A stretch of 38,009 nt of DNA. Origin: Bacteroidales bacterium (GTDB taxonomy: Bacteria > Bacteroidota > Bacteroidia > Bacteroidales > UBA932). Position numbers and translations under genes: made by a program. The stretch spans positions 1-38,009 of the forward strand of contig JAKSJK010000015.1 of the NCBI GenBank assembly GCA_024398095.1, written 5' to 3'. This document shows positions 17,566 to 24,989 of the stretch, one piece after another. How positions within the stretch are numbered: the stretch's first letter is position 1; every line of letters starts with the position of its first letter. Below the pieces are notes generated by a model. The model was given only the letters and a program-made list of their open reading frames with translations. It ran no database searches and was not told the DNA's origin.

Positions 17566-18576
17566 CTATTTGGCGTCCATGGCCTGGCAGGCGGTGATAG
17601 CTACCATCTTGTAGATGTCATCTACGGAGCAGCCGCGGCTGAGGTCGTTTACCGGACGTGCGATACCCTGGAGGATAGGGCCGATGGCGTCGGCATTGCC
17701 CAGACGCTGTACGAGCTTGTAGCCGATGTTGCCGACTTCGAGGTTAGGTGCGATGAGGACGTTTGCCTTGCCTGCAATCTCTGAACCCGGAGCCTTCTTC
17801 TGACCCACTGATGGAACGAGAGCTGCATCTGCCTGGAGTTCACCCTCGATCTTGAGATCAGGAGCAAGTTCCTTTGCGAGACGGGTTGCCTCTACGACCT
17901 TGTCCACAACCTCGTGCTTTGCAGAGCCCTTGGTAGAGAATGAAAGCATTGCCACGCGTGGATCGGCAAAGCCAGCAACGCTCTTTGCTGTCTGTGCTGT
18001 GCAGACAGCTATCTGTGCGAGCTGTGCTGCGTCCGGAGCCGGAGTCACAGCGACGTCACCCATTACGAGAACGCCTTCCTCGCCGTACTGAGGAGTCTTT
18101 GTTATAAGGAGCATGGCACCGCTGACGCAGCTGATGCCAGGGGCACACTTGATGATCTGGAGGGCAGGACGGAGAGTGTCGCCGGTGGTTGAAAGCGCAC
18201 CGCTGATCTGGCCGTCTGCGTCGCCGCTCTTGATGATGAGACAGCCGAAGTAGAGAGTGTTGGTCTTAACGAGCTTCTCTGCCTGCTCTGGAGTCATGCC
18301 CTTGTTCTTGCGAAGTTCATAGAGAAGGTTGATGTACTCAGGAGTCTTCTCTGAAGTTGCAGGGTCGATGATGGTTGCCCTGCTGATGTTTTCGAGGCCA
18401 AGTTCTGCAGCCTTTGCGAGGATTTCCTCACGATTGCCTACGAGGATGATCTCTGCGAGTTCGTCCTTGATGGCAAGGTCTGCGGCCTTGATGGTGCGCT
18501 CCTCAAGAGACTCTGGGAGCACGATGCGCTGCTTGTTTGACTTTGCACGCGCAATGATATTGTCGATAAGTGCCAT
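17566..18576 (-). CDS. pta: Phosphate acetyltransferase
   Basis: 336 residues, the compact single-domain form without the N-terminal DRTGG extension of E. coli Pta. It interconverts acetyl-CoA and acetyl phosphate. Family landmarks: LPESLEERTIKAADLA at the N-terminus, SGDADGQISGALSTTGDTLRP across the CoA/phosphate pocket, FADPRVAMLSFSTKGS and, near the C-terminus, PNLEVGNIGYKLVQRLGNADAIGP. The partner acetate kinase gene, commonly adjacent, is absent on both sides here. It has its own promoter with a palindrome just upstream. Confidence 0.97.
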   Translation of the reverse strand: MALIDNIIARAKSNKQRIVLPESLEERTIKAADLAIKDELAEIILVGNREEILAKAAELGLENISRATIIDPATSEKTPEYINLLYELRKNKGMTPEQAEKLVKTNTLYFGCLIIKSGDADGQISGALSTTGDTLRPALQIIKCAPGISCVSGAMLLITKTPQYGEEGVLVMGDVAVTPAPDAAQLAQIAVCTAQTAKSVAGFADPRVAMLSFSTKGSAKHEVVDKVVEATRLAKELAPDLKIEGELQADAALVPSVGQKKAPGSEIAGKANVLIAPNLEVGNIGYKLVQRLGNADAIGPILQGIARPVNDLSRGCSVDDIYKMVAITACQAMDAK

Positions 18577-18602
18577 ATTGGGTGTGATTTATATTCTGCA
18601 CG

Positions 18603-18628
18603 CAAATATAAGGACTTTGCGGCAAAGT
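18603..18628 (-). promoter_or_regulatory. pta promoter with upstream palindrome
   Basis: Minus-strand TATATTTG (18610-18603) is a perfect TAnnTTTG -7 box, 26 bp before the pta ATG. Right upstream, ACTTTGC (18614-18620) and GCAAAGT (18622-18628) form a perfect 7-bp palindrome around one central base. It covers the spacer between -7 and -33, a usual place for an operator. The regulator is unknown. Confidence 0.6.
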
Positions 18629-18647
18629 TCCCACCCTGCAGGACAAC

Positions 18648-18770
18648 TTATTCCTCGATGCTTACACTGACGAGTTCGAGACCGAGATCGTTGATCATGT
18701 CGTTGAGCGCGTTGAAGGTGTTCTCGGTTGAGAAAAGGTCGCTGAGGATTGCTGAATCAAGATTTTTCAT
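18648..18770 (-). CDS. Small 40-residue acidic protein (hypothetical)
   Basis: An intact frame of 40 codons that begins MKNLDSAILSDLF and ends ELVSVSIEE. It is acidic, has no Cys, no signal peptide and no membrane segment; it looks like one or two amphipathic helices. I do not recognise a family. Support for it being real: a perfect TACCTTTG promoter box 24 bp before its ATG, a 10-bp inverted repeat just upstream of that box, and its position in an otherwise empty gap. Against: it is short and no homology could be tested. Readthrough into pta is possible, but pta has its own promoter. Confidence 0.5.
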   Translation of the reverse strand: MKNLDSAILSDLFSTENTFNALNDMINDLGLELVSVSIEE

Positions 18771-18794
18771 GGTGTTTTCCGTTTTTGTTTGATG

Positions 18795-18834
18795 CAAAGG
18801 TAGAGCCTTGATGTGCCAAACCACGGCACATCAA
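18795..18834 (-). promoter_or_regulatory. Promoter and inverted-repeat operator of the 40-residue ORF
   Basis: Minus-strand TACCTTTG (18802-18795) matches TAnnTTTG. TTGATGTGCC (18808-18817) and GGCACATCAA (18825-18834) form a perfect 10-bp inverted repeat with a 7-bp centre, starting 5 bp upstream of the -7 box and covering the -33 region. This is the size and position of a binding site for a dimeric regulator. On the plus strand it is followed by a T-run, so a plus-strand terminator is the alternative reading. Confidence 0.55.
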
Positions 18835-18866
18835 CAACTTTTTTCTAATTTTTTTCTCATTTTTTT

Positions 18867-18920
18867 CCAACAGTCAGCAAAAAAATGACTGTTGGAGCGA
18901 AAAACGCCGCAACAGTCATT
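18867..18920 (-). terminator. Terminator of the fimbrillin gene with a competing hairpin
   Basis: On the minus strand AATGACTGTTG (18920-18910) pairs perfectly with CAACAGTCATT (18894-18884), with inner GGCG/CGCT pairs and a TTTTT loop, followed by the T7 tract 18885-18879: a textbook intrinsic terminator 24 bp after the fimbrillin stop. A third copy of the arm, TGACTGTTGG (18876-18867), can instead pair with the middle arm (18895-18886), placing the T tract in a loop. The second structure would compete with the terminator. Confidence 0.85.
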
Positions 18921-18943
18921 CAAATGTCAGTGATATATTCCTG

Positions 18944-20383
18944 TTATTCCAGGATGCTGAGCTTAAGGTTGCTTATCTTCCAGTGGGCATTGCCGTTGTT
19001 TCCGCCATTGTACTCGAAGTAAATGTCGTACGGTCCGGTTCCGATTCCAGTCAGGTCGAAGATCATGGTGGTGTGACCGCTCGCTTTTGAACCGCTTTGT
19101 ACAAAATTCGTGGTGGTGATTTTTGGATAGGTAGTACTATTGTTGGTATAGTTGACACCTTCGCCATTTGCCGGTTGATTGTAGAGAATATGATTCAGAG
19201 GTGTAAAAGTTTTATCTCCGTCGCGTAAAGTCTGGCGGACACTGATAATAATGAGATCCTTGGAGTTTCCGACCTCGAAATCCCACTCGAGCTTGAGTAC
19301 TGTCGAAGGATTCAGATCCAGTTTCTCATATACCACGTTCTGGCCCTTCTTACCAACAAAATCGTAGCCTCCTTCACCGTCAACGACAACCTCATGCGCC
19401 TTCGGGATCATGCTGACTCTATAAGTATAGGTGTAGCCAGGCTTCCATCTGTGACCTGCAGCAGAAACTGCCATTGTGTCCTGATGTTTGGTACCATTGC
19501 TATCGGTAGTGACGAAGGTCATCTCTATCTTTGCACTGCTGCCGAGAGTCTGAGGAATGAAGAAGAACATCTTTTCTTCGTCCGCCTGAAGCATGTCCTT
19601 GGTAACGAAATAACCCTTTTCAAGATTCTGGCTGAAGGTACCCAAAGGAGAGCCGGACAGATTCCAGTTGAAGCCAGCCTTGCTGTTTCCGCTTACGCTG
19701 CAGGTACCGCTTGTTGCGACATCGATGATCCTTACATTGACTACCTCGGAGCCGGCCGGCAGCAGACGGATATCAAACCTCACGGCAGCCAGGGCATGAT
19801 ACATGTGTACATCAAAATCGCCGCCTTCGCCATCTTTATAGGTTGAGGTACTGTATGCAATCACTATATCCTTCTGGTCATCAGGCGAAGCCGGGGTCTG
19901 ATAGGAGAAGCTGGCATTGCCTGACGCTCCGGCAGCCAGGGAAAGATTCTCCGGCTTGTAGCACCAGAAATGAAACGGGATGTCATTGAGCCAGTAGTAT
20001 GGCTCGCCGCCGGTAGAGAGTATAGATCCATCAGGGTTCAAGACTCCCCCGTCGATATATTTCTGAGGAAAGTTTTCGACTGATTTTCCAAGATAGGCAT
20101 CCACCTTGGCAGAACCGAAGTTGGCAGTTGTATAGAGCGAGCCCTTGGTCAAAGGAGCGTTTTCGATCGACTCAGAAGCGATCAGATCAATACGGAAATC
20201 GCCTGCAGTCTCAGAGGCAACAAGTTCCTCAGAAGGCGACAGTGACGCCTTCGTCTTCACATTTGCTTCGGTATTGACATTGGCTTTGATCACATCCGAA
20301 CCAAGAGTGGCAAAGATTTCCTTCTGACATGATACAGCCGAGAACACAATCGTAGCGGCCATGAGGATTTTCAAAGTCTTCAT
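18944..20383 (-). CDS. Fimbrillin family (Mfa/FimA-like) lipoprotein
   Basis: 479 residues from 20383, where MKTLKILMAATIVFSAVSC forms a lipoprotein signal with lipobox A-V-S-C. An in-frame ATG 48 bp upstream (20431) would place 16 extra residues before the signal and lies inside the preceding small ORF. The mature part shows the Bacteroidales fimbrillin pattern: a Lys-Thr-Lys-Ala-Ser region after the lipid Cys (where proprotein cleavage occurs in pilins), APLTKGSLY, YYWLNDIPFHFWCY, and MYHALAAVRFDIRLLP. The C-terminal about 120 residues (from about 365) look like a separate beta-sandwich, with YDIYFEYNGG and WKISNLKL near the end. It may be a pilus tip or anchor subunit, or a stand-alone surface adhesin. 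A terminator follows. Confidence 0.85.
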   Translation of the reverse strand: MKTLKILMAATIVFSAVSCQKEIFATLGSDVIKANVNTEANVKTKASLSPSEELVASETAGDFRIDLIASESIENAPLTKGSLYTTANFGSAKVDAYLGKSVENFPQKYIDGGVLNPDGSILSTGGEPYYWLNDIPFHFWCYKPENLSLAAGASGNASFSYQTPASPDDQKDIVIAYSTSTYKDGEGGDFDVHMYHALAAVRFDIRLLPAGSEVVNVRIIDVATSGTCSVSGNSKAGFNWNLSGSPLGTFSQNLEKGYFVTKDMLQADEEKMFFFIPQTLGSSAKIEMTFVTTDSNGTKHQDTMAVSAAGHRWKPGYTYTYRVSMIPKAHEVVVDGEGGYDFVGKKGQNVVYEKLDLNPSTVLKLEWDFEVGNSKDLIIISVRQTLRDGDKTFTPLNHILYNQPANGEGVNYTNNSTTYPKITTTNFVQSGSKASGHTTMIFDLTGIGTGPYDIYFEYNGGNNGNAHWKISNLKLSILE

Positions 20384-20387
20384 AGCG

Positions 20388-20567
20388 TTATTTGGATTGA
20401 AAATTGAAGGTAATATCGAGGAAGTCAGCATCGGGGTCTTCAGTCATATTTTCAATGACAACACCCTTCGCAGAAATCACTTCCTCCGTCTGCGAACCCT
20501 CCAGAAATGAGGATTCAGCCATCACAAAAAAAGAGTCCAATCGCATCGGACTATACACACGTTTCAT
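20388..20567 (-). CDS. Small 59-residue protein opening the fimbrillin transcript (hypothetical)
   Basis: 59 codons starting MKRVYSPMRLDSFFVMAESS and ending LDITFNFQSK. Its stop is 4 bp before the fimbrillin ATG, and it is the first gene after an excellent promoter, so it is very likely translated and coupled to the fimbrillin. No signal peptide, no Cys, acidic C-terminal half (TEDPDADFLD). I do not recognise the family. A cytosolic helper or leader-type regulator of the fimbrillin are possible roles, but this is speculation. Confidence 0.65.
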   Translation of the reverse strand: MKRVYSPMRLDSFFVMAESSFLEGSQTEEVISAKGVVIENMTEDPDADFLDITFNFQSK

Positions 20568-20590
20568 TACAATTCTTTCTGATTACTGCG

Positions 20591-20622
20591 CAAAAATATA
20601 ACTATTTTAATAACATAACAAA
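20591..20622 (-). promoter_or_regulatory. Strong Bacteroidetes promoter of the fimbrillin unit
   Basis: Minus-strand TTTG (20622-20619), 20 bases, then TATTTTTG (20598-20591): both boxes and spacing match the Bacteroidetes housekeeping consensus. The ATG of the 59-residue ORF is 23 bp downstream. The -33 box lies within the T tract of the upstream purC terminator. Confidence 0.8.
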
Positions 20623-20647
20623 AAAAAGCGACCGGTTGGCCGCTTTT
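20619..20647 (-). terminator. Terminator of the purT-pyr-purC operon
   Basis: On the minus strand AAAAGCGGCC and GGTCGCTTTT pair (one G-U) around an AACC loop, followed by a run of T. It begins about 23 bp after the purC stop and marks the end of the eight-gene nucleotide operon. Confidence 0.88.
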
Positions 20648-20670
20648 GACATAAATAATGGTATTTCTTT

Positions 20671-21609
20671 CTAAAGAGTTGACAGACAAGTCTGTATATT
20701 AGCCTCAATTTTAGCGGAATCATAGTCTTCACGCACAAATGGCTCGCCTACAATCTGCTCGTAAAGCTCGACATAGCGATCTGTGATACCGGCAACAACC
20801 TCAGGTGTCATCTCCGGAACCTTCTGGCCTTCCTGGCCCTGGAAACCGCCAGCCATGAGCCACTCGCGTACGAACTCCTTGGAGAGCTGCCTCTGGTGTT
20901 CACCCTTTGCAAGACGCTCTTCGTAGCCCTCGGCATAGAAATAGCGTGAAGAGTCCGGGGTGTGAACCTCATCCATGAGGTAGATCACGCCGTCCTTCTT
21001 GCCGAACTCATACTTGGTGTCCACGAGGATGAGTCCCTGCTTTGCAGCAATCTCGGTACCGCGCTGGAAGATTGCGAGAGTGTACTTCTCGAGCTCTGCG
21101 TAATCCTCTGCGGAAACGAGTCCGGAAGCGATGATCTCCTCACGGGAGATATCCTCATCGTGACCCTCTGCAGCCTTGGAGGTTGGGGTGATGATAGGAT
21201 GTGGGAACTTCTGGTTTTCAACCATTCCCTCTGGAAGCTCGACACCGCAGAGTGTGCGCTTGCCTGCCTTGTACTCTCTCCATGCGTGACCTGCGAGATA
21301 GCCGCGTACGACCATCTCCACCTTGAACGGCTCACATTTGTGGCCGATGGTGACTGCTGGATCCGGAACAGCTATCTTCCAGTTAGGAAGGATATCGGCG
21401 GTTGCATCGAGGAACTTGGCGGCAATGCGGTTGAGCACCTGGCCCTTGAAAGGAATACCCTCTGGCAGAACCACGTCAAACGCTGAAATACGGTCAGAAA
21501 CGACCATCACGAGATACTTGTCATCGATGTCGTAAACATCGCGGACCTTGCCGACATACTTGCCAACCTGCTTAGGGAAGTTGAAGTCGGACTTTACGAG
21601 TGCTTTCAT
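20671..21609 (-). CDS. purC: Phosphoribosylaminoimidazole-succinocarboxamide (SAICAR) synthase
   Basis: 312 residues, the longer SAICAR synthetase form (E. coli PurC is about 237). It joins CAIR and aspartate with ATP in purine synthesis. Motifs: [30 protein letters not shown] at the N-terminus (read as GKVRDVYD and SDRISAFD), the central [17 protein letters not shown], and [13 protein letters not shown] with [15 protein letters not shown], the ATP/metal site. It is the last gene of the purT-pyr operon, 21 bp after pyrB, and is followed by an intrinsic terminator. Confidence 0.97.
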   Translation of the reverse strand: MKALVKSDFNFPKQVGKYVGKVRDVYDIDDKYLVMVVSDRISAFDVVLPEGIPFKGQVLNRIAAKFLDATADILPNWKIAVPDPAVTIGHKCEPFKVEMVVRGYLAGHAWREYKAGKRTLCGVELPEGMVENQKFPHPIITPTSKAAEGHDEDISREEIIASGLVSAEDYAELEKYTLAIFQRGTEIAAKQGLILVDTKYEFGKKDGVIYLMDEVHTPDSSRYFYAEGYEERLAKGEHQRQLSKEFVREWLMAGGFQGQEGQKVPEMTPEVVAGITDRYVELYEQIVGEPFVREDYDSAKIEANIQTCLSTL

Positions 21610-21630
21610 CTATAATGATATTAAATAGTT

Positions 21631-22710
21631 TTACTTGATCTTGCTTTCGCAGTAGACGCAGTGGAGTTCGCCGTTCTCATCGCGTCGTACCAGATGATCC
21701 ACATTCTCCACATTGGAGATGCACTTGCGGTTAGGGCAGACATACTCTCCCTTGATGGCATCTGAAGGACCGTTGAAGTGTACGGCAGGATCCTGCTTTG
21801 CCCACTCGAGGAGCTTCACGATGAGAGCCATACGCACGAATTTGCCGTTCTCAACCTGGCGGAAATATGCTGCACGCGGATCTTCGTCCACTTCCTTGAG
21901 AATCTCGTTGACGCGTGGAAGCGGGTGGAGTACAACCATGGACTGCTTTGCGAGAGCCATCTTGGCGTTGTCGAGCACGAAGCTGTCCTTCACTCTCTCG
22001 AACTCCGCCTCGTCGAGGAATCTTTCCTTCTGCACACGGGTCATGTAAAGGACATCGAGATCGGCCATCACGGATTCCATATTGTCAACTTCCATGTAGT
22101 CAATACCATAGCGGTCACAAACCTCATACTTCATGTAGCCTGGGAGCTGAAGCTCTTCAGGGGCGATGAGTACGACCTTGATGCCCTCATAGCGGGACAG
22201 GGCCTTGATAAGTGAATGAACAGTACGGCCGAACTTGAGGTCGCCGCAGAAGCCTATGGTGAAATTATCCAGGCGGCCGAGCTCACGCTTGATGGTGAGG
22301 AGGTCGGTAAGAGTCTGGGTAGGATGCGCATGGCTGCCGTCACCTGCATTGATCACAGGAATGGTAGAAACCCTGGTGGCATTGAGAGGAGCTCCCTCGA
22401 TAGGATGGCGCATCGCGATGATGTCAGCGAAGCAGCTGATCACGCGGGTGGTATCCTCGATGGTCTCACCCTTTGAAACGGAGGTGTTGCGGGCGTCGGA
22501 AAAACCGATCACATTGCCACCGAGTTCCATCATTGCGGATGTGAAGCTCAGACGCGTTCTGGTGGATGGTTCATAGAAAAGAGTAGCGAGCTTCTTTCCC
22601 TTGCAGGCGCCTGCATAGCGGTCGCGGTGTGCGACGATATCCTCACCGAGAGCGACGATTTCGTCTATTTCGCTCTTGCTGAGATCAAAAGGATCAATAA
22701 GATGTTTCAT
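21631..22710 (-). CDS. pyrB: Aspartate carbamoyltransferase with a C-terminal PyrI-type zinc ribbon
   Basis: 359 residues. Residues 1-310 are a complete catalytic chain: S49-T-R-T52 for carbamoyl phosphate, K80 of the mobile loop (SVSKGET), H129 in HAHPTQ, R162 in FGRTVH, R225 and HPLPR (262-266). The E. coli chain ends near 311. Here about 48 residues follow with C325-x4-C330 and C351-x2-C354, plus NRKCISN and CVYCESK, the zinc-binding half of the regulatory chain PyrI. The N-terminal nucleotide-binding domain of PyrI is missing, and no pyrI gene lies nearby. In E. coli that zinc domain makes the contact with catalytic chains. I infer a self-assembled enzyme with no CTP/ATP control through PyrI. 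The gene is preceded by pyrE (14 bp) and followed by purC. Confidence 0.97.
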   Translation of the reverse strand: MKHLIDPFDLSKSEIDEIVALGEDIVAHRDRYAGACKGKKLATLFYEPSTRTRLSFTSAMMELGGNVIGFSDARNTSVSKGETIEDTTRVISCFADIIAMRHPIEGAPLNATRVSTIPVINAGDGSHAHPTQTLTDLLTIKRELGRLDNFTIGFCGDLKFGRTVHSLIKALSRYEGIKVVLIAPEELQLPGYMKYEVCDRYGIDYMEVDNMESVMADLDVLYMTRVQKERFLDEAEFERVKDSFVLDNAKMALAKQSMVVLHPLPRVNEILKEVDEDPRAAYFRQVENGKFVRMALIVKLLEWAKQDPAVHFNGPSDAIKGEYVCPNRKCISNVENVDHLVRRDENGELHCVYCESKIK

Positions 22711-22724
22711 CGATCAACAGTATA

Positions 22725-23366
22725 TTACTTTATCCAACTTTCGTCTGAAGGATTGTCGCGGAAAGAAAGGATGCGCTCCTTCCAGCCCTCGGCAATATAC
22801 TTCTCCTCCTCTGCAACCTCTACGAGTGCGTCGAGGTCGGAAAGAGACACATTCTTTGCATTTGCTGCGGCAAGCCTCTCGATACCCTTCTTCATGCCGT
22901 AGGTGAAAATGCTGGCAACGCCGAGCACCTCAGCACCCTCTTCACGCAGAGCCTCGACTACGTCGATGCAGCTGCCGCCGGTAGAGATAAGGTCCTCGAT
23001 CACAACAACCTTGGTACCAGGGGCCATCTTGCCCTCGATACGGTTTGCGCGGCCGTGATCTTTGGCACTTCCGCGTACATAGCCCATAGGCATATTGAGC
23101 AGGGAAGCAGTGATTGCGGCATGTGCGATGCCTGCGGTACTGGTACCCATGAGCATCTCAGCCTCAGGGTATTCCTCCTTGACTACAGCTGCCAGGCTCT
23201 CCTCGATCACATCCCTTACGGCCGGAGCCGAAAGAGTAAGGCGGTTGTCACAATAGATAGGGCTTTTAATGCCGCTAGCCCAGGTAAACGGCTGCTCCGG
23301 ACGAAGGAATACTGCCTGGATGGAAAGCAGATTCTTCGCGATTTCTTTTTTGCTGGAACGTTTCAT
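22725..23366 (-). CDS. pyrE: Orotate phosphoribosyltransferase
   Basis: 213 residues. It transfers ribose phosphate from PRPP to orotate, giving OMP. The PRPP loop is VVVIEDLISTGGS (about 120-132) and the catalytic flexible loop is KDHGRANRIEG (103-113). IYCDNRL (37-43) lies at the orotate pocket. The start is 5 bp after the pyrF stop, within the pyrimidine operon. Confidence 0.97.
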   Translation of the reverse strand: MKRSSKKEIAKNLLSIQAVFLRPEQPFTWASGIKSPIYCDNRLTLSAPAVRDVIEESLAAVVKEEYPEAEMLMGTSTAGIAHAAITASLLNMPMGYVRGSAKDHGRANRIEGKMAPGTKVVVIEDLISTGGSCIDVVEALREEGAEVLGVASIFTYGMKKGIERLAAANAKNVSLSDLDALVEVAEEEKYIAEGWKERILSFRDNPSDESWIK

Positions 23367-23371
23367 ATATT

Positions 23372-24073
23372 TTATTCTCCTAAAAATTCATTTACGCATC
23401 TCATGTACGCAGCCACAGGATCGGCAGCCGCGGTAATAGGGCGGCCGACAACGATGTAGTCGGAACCGATCTCGCGTGCCTTGGCAGGAGTGGTGATACG
23501 TACCTGGTCGTCTGCAGCCGCATCAGCGAAACGGATGCCCGGAGTCACGGTCATGAAGCCGGCACCGCAGCGTCCCTTCACGAGAGAGGCCTCAAGCGGT
23601 GAGCAGACAACGCCGTCCAGACCAGCAGCTGCAGCATTGGCAGCGTACTGAGAAATGGTGTCGGCGATGGTGGCGTTTATGAGCAATTCCTTCTGCATTC
23701 TCTCCTCGCTGGTAGAGGTCAGCTGGGTAACTGCAATAAGCTCTGGGCGGGTGCCGTCGGCACGGGTAAGACCTTCGAGAGCAGCCTTCATCATATCGAT
23801 GGTACCTGCAGCATGCACGTTGGTCATATCCACATCAAGCGCGCTGAGCACAGCCATGGTCTTGCGCACAGTGTTAGGGATGTCGTGAAGCTTGAGGTCG
23901 AGGAAGATCTTGTGTCCCCTCTTCTTGATTTCGCGCACGATCTCCGGACCGGCTGCGTAGAAAAGCTCCATACCGATCTTCACGAATGGTTTGCGGCCCT
24001 GGAACTTGTCCAGGAACTCAAGTGTCGCAGCTGCGCTGCTGAAGTCACATGCAATGATAACGTCCTTTGCCAT
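23372..24073 (-). CDS. pyrF: Orotidine 5'-phosphate decarboxylase
   Basis: 233 residues, the short bacterial class. It decarboxylates OMP to UMP. The catalytic array D59-x-K61-x-x-D64 is in [14 protein letters not shown], and the C-terminal phosphate-binding segment is [16 protein letters not shown]. It begins 1 bp after the pyrD stop. Many Bacteroidetes carry a longer, roughly 270-residue type 2 enzyme; the motif here fits type 1. Confidence 0.96.
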   Translation of the reverse strand: MAKDVIIACDFSSAAATLEFLDKFQGRKPFVKIGMELFYAAGPEIVREIKKRGHKIFLDLKLHDIPNTVRKTMAVLSALDVDMTNVHAAGTIDMMKAALEGLTRADGTRPELIAVTQLTSTSEERMQKELLINATIADTISQYAANAAAAGLDGVVCSPLEASLVKGRCGAGFMTVTPGIRFADAAADDQVRITTPAKAREIGSDYIVVGRPITAAADPVAAYMRCVNEFLGE

Positions 24074-24074
24074 A

Positions 24075-24989
24075 TTACTTAACTATACCTATTATTTCGT
24101 TGAGTGAATTGATTCCCAGTCTTTCCATCACCTTCGGGAGATCTTCTATTATCTCCTTGCAGGCAAATGGGTTACGAAGGTTCTCGGCGCCCACCTGAAC
24201 GGCAGTTGCGCCTGCCATCATCATCTCGATGACATCCTCCGCAGTGGCAACTCCGCCGCAGCCCATCACAGGAATGGAGCAGGCATTCGCCACCTGGTAG
24301 ACCATCCTGACAGCTACAGGGAATACAGCCCTGCCGGAAAAACCGCCCATCTTGTTGGCGATCACCGGACGTCTGCGGGCAATATCGATGCGCATACCCA
24401 GCATGGTATTGATGAGGGTTATACCATCCGCACCGGCCTCTTCACAGGCCTTTGCGATGGAAACGATGTCAGTCACATTAGGACTCAGTTTCACGAACAC
24501 CGGCTTTGTAGTAACGGCCTTCACAGCCCTGGTTACCTCGGCAGCAGCCTCAGCCGATGTGCCGAAAGCCATGCCCCCGTTGTGTACATTCGGGCAAGAC
24601 ACATTGACCTCGAGGATCTGCACATCGTCCACCTTGTCCATCTTCGAGCAGCACTCGACATATTCTTCGACAGCAAAGCCGCTGATGTTTGCAATTATCG
24701 GCTTGGAGTAGACCTTGCGCAGGGCCGGGATCTCGTGGGCGATAACAGCATCCACACCCGGGTTCTGCAGGCCCACGGAATTGATCATGCCCATCTCGCA
24801 CTCGGCGATACGTGGAGTCGGATTGCCGAAACGCGCGTCCCTGGTGGTTCCCTTGATGGAAATTGCGCCGAGGCAGTTGATGTCGTAAACCTCGGCCATC
24901 TCGAGACCGAAGCCGAAAGTACCGCTGGCTGGCACGACAGGATTGTCGAGACCTACGCCGCAGAGATTAACGCTGAGATCCTTTACCAT
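24075..24989 (-). CDS. pyrD: Dihydroorotate dehydrogenase B (NAD+), catalytic subunit
   Basis: 304 residues of the class 1B enzyme, which oxidises dihydroorotate to orotate with FMN and passes electrons to PyrK. Catalytic Cys132 is in [11 protein letters not shown]; the FMN/substrate sites are [22 protein letters not shown] and the C-terminal [13 protein letters not shown]. The last codons of pyrK overlap its start by 7 bp, which fits subunits of one complex made in equal amounts. Cytoplasmic, NAD-linked. Confidence 0.97.
   Translation of the reverse strand: MVKDLSVNLCGVGLDNPVVPASGTFGFGLEMAEVYDINCLGAISIKGTTRDARFGNPTPRIAECEMGMINSVGLQNPGVDAVIAHEIPALRKVYSKPIIANISGFAVEEYVECCSKMDKVDDVQILEVNVSCPNVHNGGMAFGTSAEAAAEVTRAVKAVTTKPVFVKLSPNVTDIVSIAKACEEAGADGITLINTMLGMRIDIARRRPVIANKMGGFSGRAVFPVAVRMVYQVANACSIPVMGCGGVATAEDVIEMMMAGATAVQVGAENLRNPFACKEIIEDLPKVMERLGINSLNEIIGIVK

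Noticed and set aside
18808-18866. Plus-strand terminator (inverted repeat followed by T-runs)
   Set aside because: No plus-strand gene ends here; all nearby genes run on the minus strand. I kept the repeat as an operator candidate instead, with the terminator reading noted.
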